DNA of 64,000 nt from DASQMT01 sp963839615 (GCA_963839615.1 CAWIVY010000009.1:248001-312000); one strand, 5' to 3'; positions 15,825-25,560 are shown, counted from the stretch's first letter. The notes: a model not told the origin generated them from the letters alone. A program made the numbers and translations.

Positions 15825-18800
15825 ATGCAGGGACGCTCCCTCGCCGCGACGCTGGCGGCACTGATCACGCTTGCGCTACCGGCGACCGCGTCGGCAGCGA
15901 CCTTCACGGTCGCGAACGGCAATGACAGCGGAGCCGGCTCGCTGCGCGCCGCGATCGCGGCGGCGAACGCGAGCGCGAACGGCGCGACCCGCGACCAGAT
16001 CGTCTTCGCGAGCGGCGTTACCGCGGTGACCGTGTCGAGCGCGCTGACGATCACCGACCCGGTGTTCCTCGACGGCGGCGACGGCTTCCCGACGCTCCAG
16101 GGCGCCGGGAGTGCGGGCATCGTCGTCCAGGGCAGCGCGGGCGGCGCGACCCAGACGGCGTCGACGCGGATCGAGGATCTGAGCCTCGACGGCTTCACCG
16201 ACGGCATCGAGGTGCACGCCGACAACGCGCAGCTCGCGGACTTCGGCGTGCGTGACGGTGGCGATGACGCGGTCGTGATCGCTGCCGACGCGGCGGGCGC
16301 GTTCGTGGTGCGGGCGACGCTCGACGGGAACGCCGGCGACGGGGTCGAGCTCGCCGGGACGACCGCGACGATCGGCGGACCGTCCCAGGCCGACACGATC
16401 GTCCGCAACGACGGCGCCGGCGTGCGCGTTCTGGCCGGCGCGAGCGGGACCGTCAGCGAAAACAAACTCGGCGTCACGGCGCTCGTGGCGGCGGGGAACG
16501 GCACGGGCGTGGTGCTCGGAAGCGCGCAGGTCTCGGTATTCACCAACCAGATCAGCGAGAACCTCGGCGACGGGGTCGTGATGTCGGCCTGCGGCCAGGT
16601 CACGGGCAACAGCGTCGAAGGGAACGACGGCAGCGGGATCGTCGTCACCGCACCGTCCTGCCAGGTCGGCGGCCCGCTGGGCGGCAACGGCAACCTGGTG
16701 TCGGGGAACGGCGGCGACGGCATCCGCGCGACCGCGAACGGCGTGACGATCCAGGGCAACCGGCTCGGGACGATCGCGGGCGGGCCCGGCACCGGCAACG
16801 GCGGCGACGGGATCGAGGTGACGGGGGACTCGCCGACGATCGGGGGCCCGTCGCCGTATGCCGGCAACTGGGTCGCCAGCTCCGGCGTTGACGGCATCCG
16901 GCTGGCCGGTTCCGACAACGCGGTCGTCGTCGGCAACGTGATCTTCTCGAACACGGGTCACGGGGTGAGCGTCGACGGGGTCGCGGGCGATCTCGCCACG
17001 CTCGGCACCGCAGGTCTCGGCGTGAACCAGATCTATGACAACGGCGGGGACGGCGTGAGCGTCACGGGCGCGGCGACGGCTCGCATCCGTGACGACAGCT
17101 TCCGCGACAACGGCGGGCTGGGGATCGACCTCGGCGACGACGGCGTGACGGCCAACGACGCGCTCGACGCCGACAGCGGCCCGAACAGCCTGCAGAACTT
17201 CCCCGTGCTCACGAGCGTGCGGCGCGACACGGGGCGCCTGCGCGTGAAAGGGTCGATCTCGGTGCCGGCGAGCGGACTCGTGCAGATCGACGTCTTCGAG
17301 AGCACCGACTGCACCGCAGGCGTGGGTGAGGGCGCGGCGCTGCTCGGCACGATCAACCTCGCCGTCGCCGGAGCGGGCAACGCGACGTTCAACCAGACGA
17401 TCGAGGTCGACCGTCCGGCCGGGACGGACGTGACGGCGATCGCGACGCGCGGCGATGAGACCTCGGAGTTCTCTGCCTGCGCGGAGGTCGCCGAGGCGCC
17501 ATCGACGACCGTGACGCTGACGCCGGCGTCGCAGTCGGCGTTCGAGGGCGGGACCGCGGACTTCACGGTGCATCGCAGCGGCGACACGAGCGGGTCGGCG
17601 GATGTCTCCTGGTCGACGCATCCGGGCTCGGCCACGGCGCCGGCGGATTACGCGGTCGCGGGCGGCACGGTGCATTTCGCGGCCGGCGACGCGGACGAGC
17701 CGATCAGCGTCGCTATCGCTCAGGACGGCGAGGTCGAGCCGGATGAGAGCTTCACCGTGACGCTCGACGGCGTCACGAACGCCACTGGCACCGAGATCGG
17801 GGATCCGTCGACGGGCACGGTCACGATCCGTAATCAGGACAACGACTTGTTCGTGGTCACGAACGGCGGCGATGACCCGGACGCGGCGATCGACGGCGTC
17901 TGTGCGCGGGCGGGTGGCGGCTGCACGCTGCGCGCGGCGATCCAGGAGGCCAACGGCGACGCCGTTCCGGATCGCGACGCGATCGTGGTCGACGACGCGA
18001 TCACGAACATCCAGCTCGGCAACACGCCGCCCTTCCCCGTCATCGACGAGCCGCTGATCCTCTCGGGCGAGATCGCAACCGGGCGCGCCACGATCGACGG
18101 CAACGACGTCGCCGGGCTCACGATCGACGCGGGCGCGGCACAGCAGACGCAGATCTTCGATGTGAACCTGCTCGACGCGCCGCTCGACGTGATCGGCTCG
18201 GACGCGGTGCTGCAGGACGCCGACGTGTCGGGCGCGGCTGGCGCGGGCGTGCGCTTCCGAAGCGGCTCGACGGGCGCGGTCGGGGGCGCCCCAGGGCACG
18301 GCAACCGGATCTTCGGCAACGGCGGCGACGGCGTCCTGCTCGACGGGTCCACGGACGTGAACGTGTCGCATAACCGGATCGGCGTCGACGGCGCCAACGC
18401 GCTCGACGGGATCCGCAGCTCTGACTCGCAGGCGCAGGTCTTCGCCAACACGATCTCGGGCAATGGCGGCGCGGGGCTGCGGCTGCTGGCATGCGCCGAC
18501 GTCGTCACGGACAACCGGATCGGCACGCAGGCCGACGGCACAGGTGCGGTGCCCAACGGGGTGGGCGTGGTCGTCGCGGCTGCGGGCTGCCAGATCGGCG
18601 GCTCCGGCGCGGATGACGGCAACACGATCGCGGGCAACACCGGCGACGGGATCCTCGTCGAGGCCGCCGGCGCGGTCGTGCTCGGCAACACGATCCGTTC
18701 CAACGGCGGCGCCGGCGTGCGCTCGCCGGGCGCCGGGGCGTTTCTGCGCGGCAACTCGATCACCGCCAACGGCGGGCTCGGCATCGACACCGGCGCGGCC

Positions 18801-19524
18801 GGCGTCAGCGGCGGCGCGCCGCAATTGTCGGCCGTGGTGCGCGAGAGCGGCAAGCTGCACGTCACCGGCACCGTCCCGGCGCCTACGGCGGGCCAGTACG
18901 ACCTCGAGTTCACCACTGACAGCCGCGTGCGATCCCAGCGGCTCCGGCGAGGGCGCCACGCCGATCGCGGTCAAGGCGATCCTCGTCGCCTCACCCGGCA
19001 GCGCGCCATTCGACCTCGTGCTCGACACCGACCTCCCCGCCGGCACGATCGTCAGCGCGACCGCAACCAAGAGCGGCCAGACGTCGGAGTTCGCCGCCTG
19101 CGCCACGGTGAAGGAACCCAGCGGCGGCACGACTCCGCCGCCCGGCGGCGGTGGGACGACACCGCCGCCCGCGGCGGCCGACCCGCAGTCAAACGTCCGC
19201 TCGCCGCGCGGGAGAGTCAAGGCGCGCAAGCTCAAGCGGATCAAGGGCACCGCGCAGGACGCGGCCCGCGTCGACATCGCCGTGATCCGGATCAAGGGCA
19301 AGCGCTGCTACGCGCTCACGCGCAAGGGCCGCTTCAAGCGCAAGACCGGCCCCGGACGCTGCTCGCCGAAGACGTTCTTCAAAGCCAACGGCACCACGAC
19401 CTGGAGCTTCAAGCTCAAGCGCCGCTTCCCACCCGGCCGCTACCGCATCTACAGCCGCGCGACCGCAGCCGACGGCAGCCGCGAAACGCCGCCCGACAAA
19501 GCCCGCGCCAGACTGCGGCGCTGA
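15825..19524 (+). CDS. Secreted beta-helix protein with Calx-beta and CSLREA-like domains (one frameshift)
   Basis: About 1233 residues. A signal peptide (cleavage near LPATASA-ATFTV) is followed by an N-terminal segment with GAGSLRAAIAAANASA, then parallel beta-helix repeats with recurring GN..SGNGGDGI and NSVEGNDGSGI patterns (about residues 110-470). A Calx-beta domain (about 565-665, AFEGGTADFTVHRSG ... EPDESFTVTLDGV) follows, then a CSLREA-like segment (CTLRAAIQEAN, with VTNGGDD before it) and a second beta-helix (about 735-1010). The C-terminal domain is basic with GTTPPPGGGGTTPPP linker and an FKLKRRFPPGRYRIYSR end. This end is in another frame: the reading frame breaks at about 18922-18928 (one extra base). 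Such proteins bind or process surface polysaccharide; the substrate is unknown. Confidence 0.8.
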
Positions 19525-19528
19525 ACGG

Positions 19529-19909
19529 CTAAACCGGGAAGCTCAAGCCCCACTCGAGGACGATCGCTGCGATCGGCGTACCGACGAGAGCGCTGAGCGC
19601 AACCGCCCGGCTCCCCCTGCCCCGCCGATAGCGATACGCCGTCACGACGGCGATCAGGGCGCCGCACAGCAACGCGGATCGCAGGCCACCGATCACGAGC
19701 AGGCTCGATGTTGCGATATCCACCTCACACGCCGGGCTCGGTCGGTCGAAGCAGGCGATCCCGTGCATGTAGAGAAACAGATCCGCCAACATCAACATGT
19801 AGGCCGACCACGCGGCCAGGATCACGAGCTGGAGCCATGCCAGGAACACGAGGCGGTCCGGCCCGCGAAGCGGTTCGGGTCGCAGGCCCGCGGCCGGGAG
19901 TACATGCAC
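19529..19909 (-). CDS. Small membrane protein, unknown
   Basis: About 126 residues from GTG 19909 (VHVLPAAGLRPEPLRG). Three hydrophobic helices are visible: LVFLAWLQLVILAAWSAYML, SSLLVIGGLRSALLCGALIA and VALSALVGTPIAAIVL. A loop carries two Cys (GIACFDRPSPACEVD), possibly a disulfide outside the membrane. No family recognised. It starts 40 bases after the pepP stop on the same strand; the longer in-frame start at 19981 would overlap pepP. Convergent with the beta-helix gene, four bases away. Confidence 0.55.
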   Translation of the reverse strand: MHVLPAAGLRPEPLRGPDRLVFLAWLQLVILAAWSAYMLMLADLFLYMHGIACFDRPSPACEVDIATSSLLVIGGLRSALLCGALIAVVTAYRYRRGRGSRAVALSALVGTPIAAIVLEWGLSFPV

Positions 19910-19949
19910 GAGGCCGAGCTTACGCGGCGGCTCGCATGCCGACAACGTC

Positions 19950-21188
19950 CTAGAGCGGGACGGCGGCCGTGAGGAGCTCACAGCCGTCGTCGGTGATCAG
20001 GACGTTCTGCTCGAGACGCACGCCGCCGAAGCCGTGGAGCTCGTCCACCCGATCCCAGGCGACGCCGTCGCGGCCGCGTTCTCGGGCCAGCAGCCCGGGA
20101 ACGACGTAGATCCCCGGCTCGACCGTCCACGTCTGGCGCGGCCGGAGCGGGATGTCGACGCGCAGGCGCGGCAGGCCGGGCACGGGCTCGCGCGCCTCGT
20201 CGGAGGCCGGGCCGGTGTCGCGGACGCCGAGGCCGACCAGGTGGCCGACGCCGTGCGGGAAGAACAGCGTCGCCGCGCCGCTCTCGACGAGCGTCTCGGG
20301 CGAGCCGCGCAGGACGCCGAGCTCGACGAGCCCCTCCGCGACCACCAGCGCCGCCGCGCGGTGGACGTCGTGCCACTCGATTCCCGGACGGCAGGCGGCG
20401 ATCGCGGTCTCGCCGGCGCGCCGGACCGTGTCGTAGACGAGCGCCTGCTCGGCGGTGAACGACCCGCCGACCGCGTACGTGCGCGTGACGTCGCTCGCGT
20501 AGCCGCGGTGCTCGGCGCCCGCGTCGAAGAGCACGAGGTCGCCGTCGCGGAGCTCGCGCGCCGTCGGCGAGAAGTGCAGGACGGCGGCGTGGTCGCCCGC
20601 CGCGACGATCGTCTCGAACGCGAGGAAGTCGCCGCCGTTCCGGAGGAACGCGGCCTCGAGCGAGACCTGGAGCTCGCGCTCGGTGCGGCCCGCGGCGATC
20701 AGCGGCACGAGCTCCTCGAAACCCGCGCGCGTCGCCTCCGCGGCCGTACGCATGCGCTCGAGCTCGACGTCGTCCTTGGGCCGGCGCACGTGGATGAGCG
20801 CGTCGCGCAGCTCGACGTCAGGGTCGGGGGCCGCGCCGAGCCGGCGCGCCCGCCGGCCGTCGACCCACGCCTCGAGCTCAGCCACGGAACGCGTGCCTTC
20901 CGGCACTCCTTCACGTTCGCCCTCGAGCCCGGTCCACAGCAGCTCGTCGGCGGTGACCGGCGCGACGAACTCGACCCAGCCGTCGGCGGGCGCGTAGGCC
21001 AGCACGCCGCCGGGGCGTTCGCGGTCCGCGAGGTAGAGGTACTCCGAGTGCGCGCGGAACGGGTACGCGCGATCGCCGCGCCCCGGCACTGGGATCTCGT
21101 CGCCGGCGGCGACGAGCACGACGCCGCCGTCGAGGTTCCATGCCGCCGCGGCAGCCGCACGCCGCCGCTCGAGGAAGGCGTCCGTCAT
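19950..21188 (-). CDS. pepP: Aminopeptidase P-like M24 metallopeptidase
   Basis: A 412-residue Xaa-Pro aminopeptidase family protein from ATG 21188 (MTDAFLERRRAA). The N-terminal domain (1-165) has the AMP_N pattern (PVPGRGDRAYPFRAHSEYLYL). The C-terminal pita-bread domain carries all five dinuclear metal ligands: Asp in LFDAGAEHRGYASD, the second Asp in SDVTRTYAV, His in FFPHGVGHLVGLGV, Glu in TVEPGIYVVPG and Glu in VRLEQNVLIT. It removes N-terminal residues next to proline in the cytoplasm. Divergent from the TetR gene with about 108 bases between. An upstream in-frame ATG (21236) exists but adds a low-complexity extension. Confidence 0.92.
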   Translation of the reverse strand: MTDAFLERRRAAAAAAWNLDGGVVLVAAGDEIPVPGRGDRAYPFRAHSEYLYLADRERPGGVLAYAPADGWVEFVAPVTADELLWTGLEGEREGVPEGTRSVAELEAWVDGRRARRLGAAPDPDVELRDALIHVRRPKDDVELERMRTAAEATRAGFEELVPLIAAGRTERELQVSLEAAFLRNGGDFLAFETIVAAGDHAAVLHFSPTARELRDGDLVLFDAGAEHRGYASDVTRTYAVGGSFTAEQALVYDTVRRAGETAIAACRPGIEWHDVHRAAALVVAEGLVELGVLRGSPETLVESGAATLFFPHGVGHLVGLGVRDTGPASDEAREPVPGLPRLRVDIPLRPRQTWTVEPGIYVVPGLLARERGRDGVAWDRVDELHGFGGVRLEQNVLITDDGCELLTAAVPL

Positions 21189-21284
21189 CCCCGCGACGCG
21201 TGTGCTGCGACTCCCATTCCCCGACTCTATCCGCACCCCGGCCGCGCAACGCCTTCAGCCGATGCGACCGAATGCGGGTGTGGC

Positions 21285-21290
21285 TAGGGT
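21285..21290 (+). promoter_or_regulatory. Possible -10 box of the tetR gene
   Basis: TAGGGT lies six bases before ATG 21297, the same geometry as the aguA promoter, suggesting a leaderless mRNA. The -35 is not convincing. Confidence 0.3.
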
Positions 21291-21296
21291 GGCGGC

Positions 21297-21896
21297 ATGG
21301 CTTCCCGGCGCGATGCCATTCTCAGGGCGGCGGCGACGTCGATCGCGCGGCGCGGGGTGCGCGGACTGCGGGTCGAGGAGGTCGCCCGCGAGGCGGGGGT
21401 GTCGCTGGGCCTGGTCTACTACCACTTCACCGACCGGGCCGGGCTGCTGGCCGAGACGTTCCGGTTCTTGAACGACCGCGCCGCGGGCTACGTCGCCGAC
21501 GCGGTCGCGGCGGCGCAGGACCCCGTCGACCGCGTAGCGCAGCGCCTGCTGTCCGAGCTCCAGGACGAGCCTTTGGTGGTCGAGAACTCGGCGGCTTGGG
21601 GGGAGCTGCGGGCGTCGGCCGTCTTCGAGGAGTTCCTGCGGGAGCCGCTGCGCGTCGCGACGGCGCGATGGATCGACGTCGTGGCGGATGCGATCGAGGC
21701 GGCGCAAGCGGCGGGGCTCGCCGATTCGCAGGTCGATCCGCGAGCGGCCGGGGCGCGTCTGACCGCTCTGGTCGAGGGTCTCAGCGATCGCTGGCTCAGC
21801 GGCTCGCTGGCACTGGAGGAGGCGCGGGAGCTGCTGGCCGGCGCGGTCGCGTACGAGCTCGGGGCACCGGTGCGCGAACGCTCCGTACTTGACTGA
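21297..21896 (+). CDS. TetR-family regulator of the agmatine deiminase operon
   Basis: A 199-residue one-component repressor. The N-terminal helix-turn-helix (about 6-50) reads ILRAAATSIARRGVRGLRVE, EVAREAGVSLGLVYYHFTD, RAGLLAETFRFL, a textbook TetR DNA-binding domain. The C-terminal 150 residues are helical and ligand-specific (WGELRASAVFEEFLREPLRV, EGLSDRWLSGSLAL). Its stop lies 27 bases before aguA, and an inverted repeat straddles the stop and the aguA promoter, so it probably represses aguA and the binding-protein gene. A polyamine or agmatine as inducer is an inference from the targets. Confidence 0.88.
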   Translation: MASRRDAILRAAATSIARRGVRGLRVEEVAREAGVSLGLVYYHFTDRAGLLAETFRFLNDRAAGYVADAVAAAQDPVDRVAQRLLSELQDEPLVVENSAAWGELRASAVFEEFLREPLRVATARWIDVVADAIEAAQAAGLADSQVDPRAAGARLTALVEGLSDRWLSGSLALEEARELLAGAVAYELGAPVRERSVLD

Positions 21897-21917
21897 AATC
21901 TAAGTCAGTATTACGAT
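21886..21917 (+). promoter_or_regulatory. aguA promoter with embedded operator
   Basis: TTGACT (21889-21894), 17 bases and TACGAT (21912-21917) form a strong sigma-A promoter; ATG 21924 is six bases on, so the transcript is leaderless. TACTTGACT (21886-21894) and AGTCAGTA (21903-21910) are inverted repeats (eight pairs, one bulge) lying over the -35 and spacer, a natural site for the adjacent TetR protein to block polymerase. The TetR stop codon lies inside it. Confidence 0.65.
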
Positions 21918-21923
21918 GGCACG

Positions 21924-22979
21924 ATGACGACGCCTGCCGTCGGCGCCTCGGGAGAGGCGACCGCCCCGCGAGCCGGGCGCTGGCGCATGCCGGCGGAGTG
22001 GGAGCTGCACGAGCGCTGCCTGATGGCCTGGCCGACGCGCGCCTCGGTGTGGCACGACATCGACGTGGCGTTGCGCGAGTACGCGGGCGTCGCCAACGCG
22101 ATCGCGGCGTTCGAACCGGTCCTCATGGTGGTCAACCCGGGCGACGGCGCGGCGGCGCGGCGGATGCTCTCGGCCGACGTCGAACTGGTGGAGCTCCCGA
22201 TCGACGACTCGTGGATGCGCGACAACGGGCCGATCTTCGTGGTGGACGACGGCGGCGGGCGCGCCGGGGTGCACTTCCGTTTCAATGCGTGGGGGGAGCG
22301 GTTCCCGCCGTGGGACAAGGACGCCGCCGTCGGCGAGCCGCTGCTCGCGCATCTGGACATCCCGCGCATCCCGTCGGCGATGGTGCTCGAGGGCGGTTCG
22401 ATCAGCGTCGACGGCGAGGGCACGCTGATCACGACGGAGCAGTGCCTGCTCAATCGCAACCGGAATCCGGGGATGAGCCGCGAGCAGATCGAGCGGGAGC
22501 TCATCGCGCGGCTCGGCGTCGAGAAGGTCGTGTGGCTCCCCTACGGGCACGCCGAGGACATGCACACCGACGGTCACGTCGACGGGGTCTGCGTGTTCAT
22601 CCGGCCGGGCGTCGTCGTGGCGCAGACCTGTCCGACGCCCGGTCACCCGGACGAGGACCGGATGGCTGCGAATCGCGCGTTGCTCGCCGCGACGCCCGAC
22701 GCCCGCGGCCGCGCGCTCGAGGTGGTCGAGCTGCCGCAGTACCCCTACGTCGAGGTGGCCGGCAAGCGCACGCGCGTGAGCTACGTGAACTTCTATCTGG
22801 CGAACGGGGGCGCGGTCGTCCCGCTCGCCGGCCATCCGTTCGACGACGAGGTGCTCGAGCTTCTCGCTGCCGCGATGCCGGAGCGCGAGGTCGTCGGCGT
22901 CGATGCGAGCACGGTTGCGTCCGGCGGTGGCGGCGTGCACTGCATCACCCAGCAGGTTCCGGCTCAAGGAGACACGTGA
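21924..22979 (+). CDS. aguA: Agmatine deiminase
   Basis: Hydrolyses agmatine to N-carbamoylputrescine and ammonia, a step of polyamine synthesis or agmatine catabolism; cytoplasmic, 351 residues. The pentein fold is shown by RMPAEWELHERCLMAWP, the substrate motif DDSWMRDNGPIFVVD (about residues 94-108), LEGGSISVDGEGTLI, the catalytic His region GHVDGVCVFI and the nucleophile Cys in GGGGVHCITQQVP near the C-terminus. All expected catalytic residues are seen. The start is fixed by the leaderless promoter. Its TGA overlaps the ATG of the polyamine-binding protein (TGATG), so the two are cotranslated. Confidence 0.93.
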   Translation: MTTPAVGASGEATAPRAGRWRMPAEWELHERCLMAWPTRASVWHDIDVALREYAGVANAIAAFEPVLMVVNPGDGAAARRMLSADVELVELPIDDSWMRDNGPIFVVDDGGGRAGVHFRFNAWGERFPPWDKDAAVGEPLLAHLDIPRIPSAMVLEGGSISVDGEGTLITTEQCLLNRNRNPGMSREQIERELIARLGVEKVVWLPYGHAEDMHTDGHVDGVCVFIRPGVVVAQTCPTPGHPDEDRMAANRALLAATPDARGRALEVVELPQYPYVEVAGKRTRVSYVNFYLANGGAVVPLAGHPFDDEVLELLAAAMPEREVVGVDASTVASGGGGVHCITQQVPAQGDT

Positions 22980-24106
22980 TGCGCGACGCGTTGACCCGAC
23001 GGCGTGTGCTGCAGCTGGGGCTCGGCGGCGCAGCGAGCCTGTACGTGGCGGGCTGTGGCGGCTCGTCGGAGAACGGCGAACAGCCCCGCAGCGGTGGCAG
23101 CGGCGTGAGCGCGCAGGCGAAGGTCGAGGACAAGCTGGTGATCGGCAATTGGGTCGACTTCCAGAGTCCGGACAACCTCGAGCGCTTCGTCCGCGACACG
23201 GGCGTCAAGCTGGTGAAGTCGGGTTACGGCTCGGAGGAGGAGCTGCTGGCGAAGCTCGGCGCCGGCGGCTCGCGCTACGACATCGTCGTGCCCGGCAGCG
23301 GCGGCCTGCAGACGCTGATCGAGCGCGGCGAAGCCCTGGAGCTCAACCACGACCTGCTGCCGAATCTCGGGAACCTCAAGCCCGCCTTCGCCGATCCGGA
23401 CTACGACCCGGGGAACCGCCACAGCGTCCCGAAGGACTACGGCATCACGAGCTTCTGGTGGCGCGCGGAGGCCGTCAAGGAGGACCCGCGGACGCTCGAG
23501 GAGGCCTTCGCGCTGCTGCCCAGGCTGAAGGGTGCGACGGTCAACTTCATCGAGAGCTCGAACGAGACCATCAACGCCGCCCTGGCGGCGACCGGCTCGT
23601 CGATCAACACGACCGACGACGCCGCGCTCGACCGTGCGCGGGAGCTCCTGATCAGCATCAAGCCATACGTCGACACGATCAGCGCGAATTACATCGAGCG
23701 CGGCGAGCGGGGCGAGGTCGACTTCGGCCTGGGCTACAACGGCGACGTGCATCGGATCCAGCAGTCCCGCGCGAAGAAGGGCGACGAGGTGAAGTTCCTG
23801 ATCCCCGAAGGCCCGGCGCAGAGCTACGTCGACCTGTGGGTGATCCCGGCCGCCGCCCCGCACCCCGTGGCCGCCCACAAGTTCATCAACTCCATCCTCG
23901 AGCCCCGCGCCGCGGCGCGCGAGATGAGCTACACCGGCTTCGGCGTCCCGGTCGCCGGGGTGGAGGAATACGAGCGGGAGCTCGCGACGGATCCCGTCGT
24001 CTCCATCCCGGACGAGGCGATCGAGCGGTACGAGGTCGCCGGCCCCTACACACCCGAGGTCGCGCGCAAGCGCGACAGGATCTACACGGAGTTCAAGTCG
24101 GCCTGA
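22979..24106 (+). CDS. potD: Spermidine/putrescine-type extracellular solute-binding lipoprotein
   Basis: A 375-residue PotD-like binding protein. The N-terminus has a Tat-like twin Arg (TRRRVLQLGLGGAAS) and a lipobox (LYVAGC), so it is probably a membrane-anchored lipoprotein. The mature part has KLVIGNWVDFQSPDNLERF, YDIVVPGSGGLQTLI, HSVPKDYGITSFWW, LKGATVNFIESSNETINAAL, YNGDVHRIQQSR and VDLWVIPAAAPHPVAAHKFI, the pattern of the PotD/PotF family. It overlaps aguA (TGATG). No PotA, PotB or PotC gene is nearby: a hairpin and a tRNA follow, so transport partners must be elsewhere, or it acts as a receptor. Agmatine or putrescine as ligand is inferred from the operon. Confidence 0.88.
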   Translation: MRDALTRRRVLQLGLGGAASLYVAGCGGSSENGEQPRSGGSGVSAQAKVEDKLVIGNWVDFQSPDNLERFVRDTGVKLVKSGYGSEEELLAKLGAGGSRYDIVVPGSGGLQTLIERGEALELNHDLLPNLGNLKPAFADPDYDPGNRHSVPKDYGITSFWWRAEAVKEDPRTLEEAFALLPRLKGATVNFIESSNETINAALAATGSSINTTDDAALDRARELLISIKPYVDTISANYIERGERGEVDFGLGYNGDVHRIQQSRAKKGDEVKFLIPEGPAQSYVDLWVIPAAAPHPVAAHKFINSILEPRAAAREMSYTGFGVPVAGVEEYERELATDPVVSIPDEAIERYEVAGPYTPEVARKRDRIYTEFKSA

Positions 24107-24127
24107 TCGCGCGACTCAGGCGCGATC
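24105..24127 (+). terminator. Hairpin after the polyamine operon
   Basis: GATCGCGC (24105-24112), a seven-base loop and GCGCGATC (24120-24127) form a perfect 8-bp stem that starts inside the stop codon. Only a weak T-containing tract follows, so it is a terminator-like hairpin rather than a classical one. The remaining bases up to 24303 show nothing recognisable. Confidence 0.45.
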
Positions 24128-24303
24128 TCACAGTCTTCTCATGCTTGGGAATTGCGCCCCGCGCGGCGTCGGGCGCACCATGCTCGCGCGGCATGCGCGG
24201 CACTGCTCGATCTGGCCCCGCAGGCTCGGCGCGGGCGGGCGGAGCTTCGCTCTGGTTCGCCGCGAAAGCCCTGCAAACGCGGCGTATCGCGATCCACTGA
24301 GGA

Positions 24304-24378
<75 letters not shown>

Positions 24379-24417
24379 GTGCGGGCCACAGTATGGCATC
24401 CGCCTGTGGCGGAGAAG

Positions 24418-24523
24418 CGGGGCCCACCCCTGACCGGCAAGCACGCGTCGCCGTGACCGCAACTGGCCCCGGCGCCTGGTGTTTGCAGGAGGCGTCAACC
24501 GTACAGCCAGGAGGTGGGCCCCG
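24418..24523 (+). promoter_or_regulatory. Long-range inverted repeat over the RTX gene's ribosome site
   Basis: CGGGGCCCACCCCTG (24418-24432) is complementary to CAGGAGGTGGGCCCCG (24508-24523): fifteen pairs with one bulged A at 24512, and about 75 bases between the arms. The right arm contains the Shine-Dalgarno AGGAGG (24509-24514) and the first base of GTG 24523. If both arms are in one transcript, translation start would be occluded. The small stem CCGCC-TGT-GGCGG lies just upstream near 24400. Confidence 0.45.
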
Positions 24524-25518
24524 TGCCCAAGTGTATGAGGCGTGTGCCAATCCATCTAGTCGCGGCGCTCGCCGCGGCCGGGGTGTTCACCGCGACGGCG
24601 GTGGCGGCGACGATCGATGGGGACGACGGTCCCAACCGGCTCAAGGGAACACCTGAGGCCGACGTGATCCAGGCCTTCGGCGGCGACGACCGCGTGCTGG
24701 CGTTCGCCGGCAACGACCGCGTCCTGCTCGGCGCCGGCGACGACCGGACGTTCACGGGACCGGGTGACGACGAGACGCTGGGCGGACCGGGCGACGATCG
24801 CATCCGCGGCGGCGCAGGCAACGACTCCGCCAACGGCGAGGCGGGCCGGGACCGGATCGTCGGCGGGCCGGGCGATGACGCGCTCCAGGGCTTCGCGGGC
24901 AACGATCGCCTGTTCGGCGGGATCGGGAACGACACCCTCGCCGGCGACGTCAACGACGCCGGCGACCGCTTCAGCCAGGACCGGCTGCGGGGCGGCGCGG
25001 GCAACGACACGCTCCGCGGCGGCGACGCCCATGACTTCGTGCACGGCGGCATCGGCGACGACACGAGCTTCGGCCAGTCCGGCAACGACCGCATCGGCGG
25101 CGGCGCCGGCAACGACTCGAGCGACGGCGGCGAGGACAACGACCGGATGCGCGGCGGCCCGGGTGACGACACCCAGGCGGGCGGGCCCGGAAACGACCGC
25201 ATCTTCGCCAACCTCGGGCGCGACGTCACCGACGGCGGCGACGGCGACGACAACCTCTGGGCGCTGCTCAAGGCCGACGTCACCGGCCCCGGCGACCTAG
25301 CCGGCGATGTGGTCCGCGGCGCGGCAGGTAACGACCGCATCCGCGTGCGCGACGGCGAGTTGGACGTGATCAGCTGCGGCCCCGGGGTCGACGTCGCGAT
25401 CCTCGACTTCGCCGACGTGATCGACGGCGCCTCACCGATCGATCCCGACGGCGATTGCGAGCGCGTGCGCCGCGCTGTGCCGCGGCCCGGAGCCGACCGG
25501 CGCGAGGGCGAGGGCTAG
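24523..25518 (+). CDS. Secreted RTX-like calcium-binding repeat protein
   Basis: About 331 residues from GTG 24523, which sits eight bases after AGGAGG. The signal peptide is PIHLVAALAAAGVFTATAVAA. The mature protein is almost wholly nonapeptide-like repeats with GGxGxDxxx spacing (GGDDRVLAFAGNDRVLLGAG, GGPGDDRIRGGAGNDSANGE, GGIGNDTLAGD, GGAGNDTLRGGDAHDFVHGG), about fifteen to twenty copies, typical of hemolysin-type Ca2+-binding parallel beta-rolls. The C-terminal part has RDGELDVISCGPGVDVAILD and DPDGDCERV, a two-Cys capping segment common in these actinobacterial proteins. No toxin domain and no type I secretion genes are nearby, so it is probably exported by Sec and acts as a surface or matrix protein. 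Confidence 0.88.
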   Translation: MPKCMRRVPIHLVAALAAAGVFTATAVAATIDGDDGPNRLKGTPEADVIQAFGGDDRVLAFAGNDRVLLGAGDDRTFTGPGDDETLGGPGDDRIRGGAGNDSANGEAGRDRIVGGPGDDALQGFAGNDRLFGGIGNDTLAGDVNDAGDRFSQDRLRGGAGNDTLRGGDAHDFVHGGIGDDTSFGQSGNDRIGGGAGNDSSDGGEDNDRMRGGPGDDTQAGGPGNDRIFANLGRDVTDGGDGDDNLWALLKADVTGPGDLAGDVVRGAAGNDRIRVRDGELDVISCGPGVDVAILDFADVIDGASPIDPDGDCERVRRAVPRPGADRREGEG

Positions 25519-25560
25519 GGACGGGCGTGCTTTCCCGACAGCCGGGGTAGTAGCGGCGAC

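Noticed and set aside
15876..19301. An 1141-residue open frame antisense to the beta-helix gene
   Set aside because: No domain or signal; made of the complement of repeat codons.
24523..25518. CRISPR-like tandem repeats
   Set aside because: The periodicity is that of RTX nonapeptides in a coding frame; there are no fixed repeats with unique spacers.
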